Part shown: positions 57,063 to 64,000 of the stretch, one piece after another
Layout: the number at the start of each line of letters is the position of its first letter
Position numbering within the stretch: the stretch's first letter is position 1
Source: Desulfobacteraceae bacterium
GTDB taxonomy: Bacteria > Desulfobacterota > Desulfobacteria > Desulfobacterales > SKZT01
Reading direction: 5' to 3'
NCBI GenBank assembly: GCA_011389745.1
Contig: JAABTQ010000009.1
Coordinates: 58,689-122,688, forward strand
Length of the DNA stretch: 64,000 nucleotides
Notes under the pieces: generated by a model
Told to the model about the DNA's origin: nothing
The model's database searches: none
What the model saw: only the letters and a program-made list of their open reading frames with translations
Translations under genes and position numbers: made by a program

Positions 57063-58205
57063 ATGTTTATTTATCAGAAAACCCATCGATACTTTGCACA
57101 GATCAGTACCGGATTGGATCCCATAGCAGTTAAGGAACTTGAAAATATCGGCGCCGAACAAATTCAGCCCGGATTTCGGGGAATTTATTTTTCAGCGGAT
57201 CCTGATGTGTTATATTCCGTCAACTATAAATCACATCTGATTTCTCATGTGCTGGCTCCTCTGGTATCTTTTAAATGCCGTGATCGTGAAGACCTTTATC
57301 GGGAAGGAAAATCCGTAGACTGGCCGTCCATTTTTTCTGTTGACAACACCTTTGGAATAATCGCCAATGTGTCGGATAACGAAAACATCCGGCACTCGAA
57401 ATTCGCAGCCCTATGTTTGAAAGACGCCGTGGCGGACCTTTTCAGAAGTAGATACGGTAAAAGACCCGATGTGGATTCCTCTGATCCTGATGTATGGATC
57501 AACCTTCATATTCGGAGAGAAAATGCAACGGTGAGCCTCGATACTTCCGGAGGTTCTTTACACAAACGTGGCTATCGGAGGGAAACCGTGGATGCACCTA
57601 TGCAAGAGACTCTTGCAGCAGCTATGATAGTTCTCTCCGGATGGCGTGGCCAAAACCCGATTTATGACCCCATGTGCGGTTCGGGGACTCTTCTTTGCGA
57701 AGCCATGATGAAAGTCTGTCATATTCCGGCTGGATTTTTCAGGAAAAAATTCGGTTTTTTTTTCATGCCGGATTTCCAGAAAAAACGTTGGGAAAACATA
57801 AAGCAAAGCGCAGATGATAAAATAATAAAACTTTCGAAAGGCCTCATTGCGGGAAGCGATCTGGACCGAATGGCCGTCAGGTCATCAAAAGCCAATTGCA
57901 GGATAATTCCCGGCGGGGACAACATTCCAATTACCCAAACCCATTTTAAAGATATTTCCGAGCTAAAAAACATGATGATTGTATGTAATCCTCCATATGG
58001 CATCCGTCTGAAAAATGAGGGTAATCTCGGCAATTTTTACAAGGAGTTCGGTGATTTTTTAAAACAGAAATGCAAGGGATCACAAGCGATCATTTATTTT
58101 GGAAATCGTGAAATGATCAAGCATATCGGTCTTAAGCCTTCTTGGAAAAAACCAATGAGAAATGCCGGGTTGGATGGACGGGTGGTAAAGTATGAACTGT
58201 TTTAG
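57063..58205 (+). CDS. THUMP-domain class I SAM-dependent RNA methyltransferase (RlmL/TrmN-like)
   Basis: QISTGLDPIAVKELENIGAEQIQPGFRGIYF, YDPMCGSGTLLCEAMM, IVCNPPYGIRL. Confidence 0.9.
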   Translation: MFIYQKTHRYFAQISTGLDPIAVKELENIGAEQIQPGFRGIYFSADPDVLYSVNYKSHLISHVLAPLVSFKCRDREDLYREGKSVDWPSIFSVDNTFGIIANVSDNENIRHSKFAALCLKDAVADLFRSRYGKRPDVDSSDPDVWINLHIRRENATVSLDTSGGSLHKRGYRRETVDAPMQETLAAAMIVLSGWRGQNPIYDPMCGSGTLLCEAMMKVCHIPAGFFRKKFGFFFMPDFQKKRWENIKQSADDKIIKLSKGLIAGSDLDRMAVRSSKANCRIIPGGDNIPITQTHFKDISELKNMMIVCNPPYGIRLKNEGNLGNFYKEFGDFLKQKCKGSQAIIYFGNREMIKHIGLKPSWKKPMRNAGLDGRVVKYELF

Positions 58206-58215
58206 GTAACCCATG

Positions 58216-59172
58216 TTAGAAGTTGACCCGGAATCCTACTACAATGCCGTGACTTTCAGGAATGGCGGAAAGAGTGACCCGTGTTTTGTTTCTCAGGTCT
58301 TCTAGAAAACGTTGGTGTGACGCACGATTATATTTGTGGGCGCTTGAAACGGCTCCATAGATGTTACCAGCATAAAAGCCGGTCCCTACAAAAGCGATGA
58401 CGCCGCCTAAAGCCTCGTTGCCGCTGTCAAAGGATTCATAAGCGGCAAAAATAAGGCCTGCATTGAGCAAAAAAGCAACCAGGGCATCCTGGTAGCGTTC
58501 ACAGTAAGCAAAGCCTGCCCCCGGAAGAATCGATAAAAAACCCGCCAGTCGCGGATTTTTTTCGGGAAACAACTTCTCGCGAGTAAGTTCGTCGTTCATT
58601 GTCTGCATTCGAAAAAGGTCCCGGTTTTGGGGGCTGATCATCTGAAACCGGGTGCGGGCCGTTTCCATATCATTTAATTGAAGATAGATCCATCCGGCCC
58701 TGTAATGGACTTCATCAATAATGACGATATTATGACTTGTTTCGGCCAGATGGTTGAGTACTTTGATAGCGGTTTGGTGGTCTTCCAGGCTGACAAATGT
58801 TTCGCTCAGTCGGAAATGGGCCTTGGCTATAAGATCCTTGTCGGTGCTTGTTTCAACGATATCCGAGAAAGGTTTTACGGCTTCTTTATACCTTCCTCTA
58901 TGATAATAAGACAAGCCTATATGATATTGGGCAGTGTCGACCATTTTGTGGTCCGGAAAGAAATAAATAAAGCGCTCAAACTCGGCAATGGCTTTATCAT
59001 ATTGGCTTTGTTTAAAATAATCCATGGCAAATCCATACTGATGGTCAGGGGTGACCACCAGTTCCCGGGATTTTTTGTCTTCGGCAAAAACCGGTAAAAT
59101 CCCTGAAAATAACTGACAAAAAATAATCATTATCCACAGGGTTGAAAAAATATGAAACAATTTGTTTTTCAT
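58216..59172 (-). CDS. TPR-repeat exported protein with C-terminal membrane segment
   Basis: Signal peptide; repeats YGFAMDYFKQSQYDKAIAEFERF, YHIGLSYYHRGRYKEAVKPF; RLAGFLSILPGAGFAYCERYQDALVAFLLNAGLIFAAYES. Confidence 0.8.
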   Translation of the reverse strand: MKNKLFHIFSTLWIMIIFCQLFSGILPVFAEDKKSRELVVTPDHQYGFAMDYFKQSQYDKAIAEFERFIYFFPDHKMVDTAQYHIGLSYYHRGRYKEAVKPFSDIVETSTDKDLIAKAHFRLSETFVSLEDHQTAIKVLNHLAETSHNIVIIDEVHYRAGWIYLQLNDMETARTRFQMISPQNRDLFRMQTMNDELTREKLFPEKNPRLAGFLSILPGAGFAYCERYQDALVAFLLNAGLIFAAYESFDSGNEALGGVIAFVGTGFYAGNIYGAVSSAHKYNRASHQRFLEDLRNKTRVTLSAIPESHGIVVGFRVNF

Positions 59173-59558
59173 GGCTCTCCGGATTTATCCCACCAAAAGT
59201 CATTGTTTTTTACAGGATCATTAGTCCTGGTTTTTTCTCCTGCAATAACGGCCGGACCAAGCTTTGTTTCATCCCTTCCGCATCTTATGAGTCGGTCGCA
59301 TGTCATGACCCATCCTTTGAGCGGTCCGTGTTTCTTAATCGCCTCCAGGCTGTAGGTGGAACATGAGGGGTGCATGGGACAGCGGTCACCATCGGCACCG
59401 GATATGTATTTTCCATAAAACTGAATGGGAAAAAAAAACAGGTTTTTATCGGAGCGATTCTGATTTTGCCGGTGATTATTATCCGCATAACAAGGTATGG
59501 TCATCAAAAGTATGGCGATGAATGATATAAGGATGAACAGATTGTTTTTGGTTTTCAT
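59169..59558 (-). CDS. yidD: Membrane protein insertion efficiency factor YidD-like
   Basis: YGKYISGADGDRCPMHPSCSTYSLEAIKKHGPLKGWVMTCDRLIRCGRDE; ATGA overlap with the TPR gene. Confidence 0.85.
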   Translation of the reverse strand: MKTKNNLFILISFIAILLMTIPCYADNNHRQNQNRSDKNLFFFPIQFYGKYISGADGDRCPMHPSCSTYSLEAIKKHGPLKGWVMTCDRLIRCGRDETKLGPAVIAGEKTRTNDPVKNNDFWWDKSGEP

Positions 59559-59697
59559 TTTATTAATTCTTTATTTCTGATATCGAACTTATTCTTTTTA
59601 TTTTAAAATCATTGAGGTATTTAATTTCTGAAATAGGTTATAACCTTTTTCAGAACAAATGAAAATGTAAGAATGAATTCATGCAGAGATTGCATTC

Positions 59698-60579
59698 ATG
59701 GTATTTGAAACTCATCTTTGGTTGTTACTATCCCTTCTCACCGCACTGGCGGTTTCTTCACAGGAAGCTTTTGCAAAAAAATTCTTTTCCCATTTGAGCC
59801 CCTATGAAATGTCCGCTTATCAGCTGATTTATAGCCTGCCGCTATTCTGGATCGTTTTGCCATGGGTTCATGTGCCACCTTTGGACATGACTTTTTTTTG
59901 GGCTTTTCTGGCAAGCATTCCCTTGAATGGTATTGCCTTTATACTGCACATGCTGGCCATAAAACTGGCCCCCTTGTCTTTGACCCTTCCTTACCTGGCC
60001 TTCACGCCGGTTTTTATGATTTTCACGGGATTTATCTTTCTGGATGAGACACCAAATATTTTCGGTATTGGCGGAATTTTCTGCATATGTATTGGAAGCT
60101 ATATCTTAAACCTGAGTTCCGAAAAATGGACACTATTTGGGCCGTTTAGATTCTTTTTGAAGGAGACCGGTTCATGGGTAATGCTGATTGTGGCTTTTTT
60201 GTACAGTTTTGCGGCAGTGATCGGCAAGTTGGCCATTTTACATTCATCCCCGATGTTTTTTTCAGTTTCGTTTTTTTCGGTTTTTAACATGTTGATGATC
60301 ATTTTTTTATTGACGATTCGAAAAATCAGGCTGAAAAACATATTGCAGGAACCATTAAAAGGGTCTTTAGTCGGTTGTTTTCTTTTTGCTCATATTGTGT
60401 TGCACGGATTTGCAGTCTCAATGGTTACCGCTGCCTATATGATTTCCGTAAAACGTCTCAGTGTTCTTTTTGGCATTATTTACGGATGGATATTATTTAA
60501 GGAAAAAAATATCATGATTCGGCTCTCAGGGGCTTTTTTCATGGTGGCGGGGGCCATGCTGATTATCCTGAAAGGATAA
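59698..60579 (+). CDS. EamA/DMT family transporter
   Basis: 10-TM-like; LPYLAFTPVFMIFTGFIFLDETPNIFGIGGIFCICIGSYIL; SVLFGIIYGWILFKEKNIMIRLSGAFFMVAGAMLI. Confidence 0.88.
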   Translation: MVFETHLWLLLSLLTALAVSSQEAFAKKFFSHLSPYEMSAYQLIYSLPLFWIVLPWVHVPPLDMTFFWAFLASIPLNGIAFILHMLAIKLAPLSLTLPYLAFTPVFMIFTGFIFLDETPNIFGIGGIFCICIGSYILNLSSEKWTLFGPFRFFLKETGSWVMLIVAFLYSFAAVIGKLAILHSSPMFFSVSFFSVFNMLMIIFLLTIRKIRLKNILQEPLKGSLVGCFLFAHIVLHGFAVSMVTAAYMISVKRLSVLFGIIYGWILFKEKNIMIRLSGAFFMVAGAMLIILKG

Positions 60580-60716
60580 GATCCATCTTCTGGTGGTTTG
60601 TCAAAGAATCAAAATGATCGCTATGATGTTGACTAACTTTTTGAACCTCTATAATATCCGATTTAACTTTTACATGCGATGTGTATTTAAAAAAACAGAA
60701 ACAAGGAGACTGATCA

Positions 60717-61013
60717 ATGACTCACCATGACCACGACCATAAACACCACAATCATCATGAGCACCATGACCATCACCACCATGACCACGGTGAGCGACAG
60801 GAACCAAAGAGTACAATGTCGGACAAGGAAAAACTGGTCAAATTATTAGACCATTGGGTGGCTCACAACAATGATCATGCCGATAATTATGCACAATGGT
60901 CCGGAAAAGCTGAAGAAATGGGCCTTGAACAGGTAGCCCGGCTACTAAAAGATGCCGCGGATTTAACCCATGCCATCAGTGATAAGTTTATCAAGGCGAA
61001 AGAGACTATATAG
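60717..61013 (+). CDS. His-rich small metal-binding-type protein
   Basis: MTHHDHDHKHHNHHEHHDHHHHDHGERQ then a helical domain; AAGGAG RBS. Confidence 0.75.
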   Translation: MTHHDHDHKHHNHHEHHDHHHHDHGERQEPKSTMSDKEKLVKLLDHWVAHNNDHADNYAQWSGKAEEMGLEQVARLLKDAADLTHAISDKFIKAKETI

Positions 61014-61454
61014 TGCTGTTATAAAAGAGCCAATCTCGCTTTCTGCAAATTTCAGAGGACTTCACCGATCGTGAATTCCTGAATTAGCGGTCATTCAGAA
61101 ATTCGACCCTTTAAAAACGTGCCGGATTGAAGCAAACATGCTTAGTGTTTTGCAACATCGGGGTTAATATTCCTGAGTATTTGGTTGACGGAAAAAATAG
61201 AATAATTAATTTCAAGTGACAGTTTTTTGAGATGCAAAATTCCGATTTTGGCGATTTATGGGGATAAAAAGGATACCTCTTCGTAAAGGACAATTTAAGG
61301 TATCTATGGCTTAGAGGTCTTTTCATTCACATTCACAGTCTTGCTTGAGGTTTTAATCATTTAAAGGGGTTACAGAAAATCAGGTCCCCAAAACCGTAAT
61401 TACCGGGAAAAGGCAAACTTTTTCGTTTTGCGATAATCACGAGGTCAGTCAATC

Positions 61455-61982
61455 ATGGATGTTATGCATAACCCGAATGAACCTTTGATACGGATCCTGA
61501 GGAAGATCATCAGGTTTGGTGTACGCTGCATGGCGGTTTTAATGACATTGGTGATTTTGTTGGGGGTGGGCGATGTGGCGATCGAGATCTATGACAGGCT
61601 AATGGCTTCGCCCTTCATGATGCTGACCATCAGTGACCTCCTGGCTACTTTCGGCGCTTTCATGGCTGTTTTGATTGCGATTGAAATTTTTATCAACATC
61701 ACCATATATTTGAGACATGATGTAATCCATGTACAAATTGTAATGGCCACAGCGCTCATGGCCATAGCCCGAAAGGTTATTATCCTTGACCTTAAGACGA
61801 TTACACCTGACTACATGTTTGCAATGGCCATGCTTGTGTTTGCCATGAGCATAGGCTATTGGTTGGTGGTGAGAAATGCTGATGGCAAAGCCGTCTACTG
61901 TGATCAGTTAGACGATCGGCCCGATGGTTCGGGGGAATGTGACCTCCGTGATGAACACAGTATGGCACCTGGCAAACCATGA
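61455..61982 (+). CDS. PsiE-like phosphate-starvation-inducible membrane protein
   Basis: VILLGVGDVAIEIYDRLM, DLLATFGAFMAVLIAIEIFINITIYLRHDVIHVQIVMATALMAIARKVIILD. Confidence 0.8.
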   Translation: MDVMHNPNEPLIRILRKIIRFGVRCMAVLMTLVILLGVGDVAIEIYDRLMASPFMMLTISDLLATFGAFMAVLIAIEIFINITIYLRHDVIHVQIVMATALMAIARKVIILDLKTITPDYMFAMAMLVFAMSIGYWLVVRNADGKAVYCDQLDDRPDGSGECDLRDEHSMAPGKP

Positions 61983-62081
61983 TCGAATGAAAAATGTTTT
62001 TTGCGTCAATCCGGTGGATGAGTATCGGAGTCAAGGTAAAAGGTTTTTTAAACCGGGCTTCAGGAAAAGCATTCGCGAAGA

Positions 62082-63866
62082 TCAGGTTTTGACGATCGGG
62101 CGCAATTTGATATACAGTTCATCCAGTTGTGTCCTGCCTGCTTCCGAGGGCGCATTGGTCAACGGACATGATGCTTTCTGGGTTTTGGGAAAAGCGATTA
62201 CATCCCGGATCGAAGATTGTCCGGTCAAAAGCATAACCAGACGATCAAATCCAAAGGCAATACCACCGTGAGGAGGCGCTCCGGACTCCAGTGCTTCCAG
62301 GAGAAAACCAAATTTTTCTCCGGCTTCTTCCTTGCCGATATCAAGCGCTTCAAATAACTTTTGCTGAATTTCAATACGATGGTTACGAATACTTCCTCCG
62401 CCTATTTCCGATCCGTTTAACACGAGGTCATAAGCACGGGACAGGATGGCTTCGGGGTTGTATTGCGCGCTTGTTTTGTCCAGATATATGCAGTGCTCTT
62501 CGAGAGGGGCTGTAAAGGGGTGATGGAGTGCTTTGTAACGGTTGTCGTTTTCATCACGTTCAAGAAGCGGGAAATGAGTGATCCAGACAAATTTAAACAC
62601 GGCGTCATCGATCAGCCCAAGTTTTTGACCCAGATGATTTCTTAGATTTCCGAGGGCATCGTTAACGATTTTGGGATGGTCCGCGACAAAAAAGACCAGA
62701 TCACCTTCCTCAAGGTTAAGTCTTTTTGTCATAGCAGCTTTTTCATCATCGGTGAAAAATTTTGCAATAGGTGATTGCCAGCCGTTTTCACGAATCTTGA
62801 TCCATGCCAAACCTTTGGCCTTGAAAATGGCCACATATTCGGTAAGATTATCAATTTCTTTTCTGGAAAAATCAATACAGCCTTTGGCGTTAAGTGCTTT
62901 AACAATTCCCTTGTTTTTGACCACATCGGCAAAGGTTTTGAACTGGGAATTTCCGACTATATCGGAGATGTCCCTGAGTTCGAGTCCAAAACGCAGATCC
63001 GGCCTGTCAAGGCCGTAACGGGCCATGGCCTCCTCATAGCTCATGCGATCAAAAGGAGGTTTCAGGTCCATGTTTAAAACATCTTTAAACAACCTCGTGA
63101 TCATTTCTTCCGCAATGGACATGATGTCTTCTTCACCAACAAAAGACATTTCCATATCAATCTGGGTGAATTCAGGCTGACGGTCGGCCCGTAAGTCTTC
63201 ATCACGAAAACAGCGAACTATCTGGTAATATTTGTCAAAACCGGAAATCATCAAAAGTTGCTTGAATAATTGGGGAGACTGGGGCAGGGCGAAAAATTTT
63301 CCGGGGTTAACACGGCTTGGTACCAGGTAGTCGCGGGCGCCTTCGGGTGTGCTGCGGGTCAAAAAAGGCGTCTCAATATCCAGAAAACCTTTGCTGTTTA
63401 AAAAGTTTCGCATGGATTGAGCGGCTTTGTGTCTCAGGATAATATTTTTCTGAAGTACGGGCCGTCGAAGGTCTATATGGCGAAATCGTAAACGGGTGTT
63501 TTCGGCAACCTCAGCCCGGTCTTCGATAAGAAAAGGAGGTGTTTTTGCGGTGTTCAGGATTTTTAATTCATCAACAATCACCTCGATTTTACCGGTTTTC
63601 AAATTGGGATTTTCCATTTCTCCGGGACGGTTTTCCACAATACCGGCAACCGCGATCACATATTCATTGCGAATCACATGGGCTTTCTGGTGGACTTCCG
63701 GGTGAATTTCCGGGTTGAACACCACCTGAGTGATGCCCTCACGGTCCCTGAGATCTATGAAAATGACACCACCATGGTCTCTCCGGCGCTGTACCCATCC
63801 CATAAGAACCACTTTCCTGCCCACATTACTGGATTCAAGCTCGTTGCATGTGTGGGTTCTCCTCAT
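62082..63866 (-). CDS. aspS: Aspartyl-tRNA synthetase
   Basis: MGWVQRRRDHGGVIFIDLRDREG, ETPFLTRSTPEGARDYLVPSR, FRDEDLRADRQPEFTQIDMEMSF, GGIAFGFDRLVMLLTG; start trimmed to MRRTHTCNEL. Confidence 0.93.
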   Translation of the reverse strand: MRRTHTCNELESSNVGRKVVLMGWVQRRRDHGGVIFIDLRDREGITQVVFNPEIHPEVHQKAHVIRNEYVIAVAGIVENRPGEMENPNLKTGKIEVIVDELKILNTAKTPPFLIEDRAEVAENTRLRFRHIDLRRPVLQKNIILRHKAAQSMRNFLNSKGFLDIETPFLTRSTPEGARDYLVPSRVNPGKFFALPQSPQLFKQLLMISGFDKYYQIVRCFRDEDLRADRQPEFTQIDMEMSFVGEEDIMSIAEEMITRLFKDVLNMDLKPPFDRMSYEEAMARYGLDRPDLRFGLELRDISDIVGNSQFKTFADVVKNKGIVKALNAKGCIDFSRKEIDNLTEYVAIFKAKGLAWIKIRENGWQSPIAKFFTDDEKAAMTKRLNLEEGDLVFFVADHPKIVNDALGNLRNHLGQKLGLIDDAVFKFVWITHFPLLERDENDNRYKALHHPFTAPLEEHCIYLDKTSAQYNPEAILSRAYDLVLNGSEIGGGSIRNHRIEIQQKLFEALDIGKEEAGEKFGFLLEALESGAPPHGGIAFGFDRLVMLLTGQSSIRDVIAFPKTQKASCPLTNAPSEAGRTQLDELYIKLRPIVKT

Positions 63867-63958
63867 ATTTTCCAGATTGTCTGACAATGGCAACTCTGAC
63901 AACGACCACTCCTTTCTCATACCGGATTGTAATTTCGCGACTCCAATATTGATTATAT

Positions 63959-64000
63959 CCTGAACGAAAAGTCCATAATTCCCTCTCCCATCGGGGGAGG
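63959..64000. repeat. Copy of the GAACGAAAAGTCCATAATTCCCTCTCCCATCGGGGGAG repeat, cut by the window end
   Basis: cctgaacgaaaagtccataattccctctcccatcgggggagg. Confidence 0.75.

Noticed and set aside
1-64000. tRNA/rRNA genes
   Set aside because: No T-loop (GGTTCGAATC) in a cloverleaf context or rRNA motif noticed; tRNAscan-SE/Infernal not available here

Overview
The window looks like chromosomal sequence from an anaerobic, Desulfobacterales-like (deltaproteobacterial) genome. That lineage call is inference from gene content and protein style; no search was run. It encodes about 60 supportable genes. Main blocks: a ZnuA-like metal-binding protein and universal stress/HDAC genes (3.5-10 kb); a branched-chain/aromatic ABC uptake cluster with two phenylacetate-CoA-ligase-like genes and an ACT protein (12.3-20.3 kb); an EF-G variant with a RecA/KaiC-like ATPase (21.7-24.6 kb); a PlsC-hydrolase fusion (24.9-27.0 kb); a ferredoxin/MnmA/MtaB tRNA-thiolation run (27.1-30.0 kb); RNase H, metallophosphoesterase and lipid kinase genes (32-35 kb); an HDAC, an unknown kinase-like protein and a late cobamide cluster ending in a CbiR-like gene (35.4-42.9 kb); a GC-rich copAB island (43.3-46.1 kb); a decayed, repeat-dense segment with several gene remnants (46.1-52.3 kb); and housekeeping/transport genes through aspS at the right edge. 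No rRNA, tRNA or CRISPR array was recognised. The most unusual signals are (i) composite dispersed palindromic repeats with conserved outer and inner arms, (ii) three heptamer tandem arrays, each next to the stop codon of a minus-strand gene and backed by a dispersed repeat, (iii) a PaaK paralogue lacking key catalytic motifs inside the ABC cluster, (iv) an uncharacterised kinase-fold-like protein between an HDAC and cobamide genes, and (v) a frameshifted PIN toxin/antitoxin pair.
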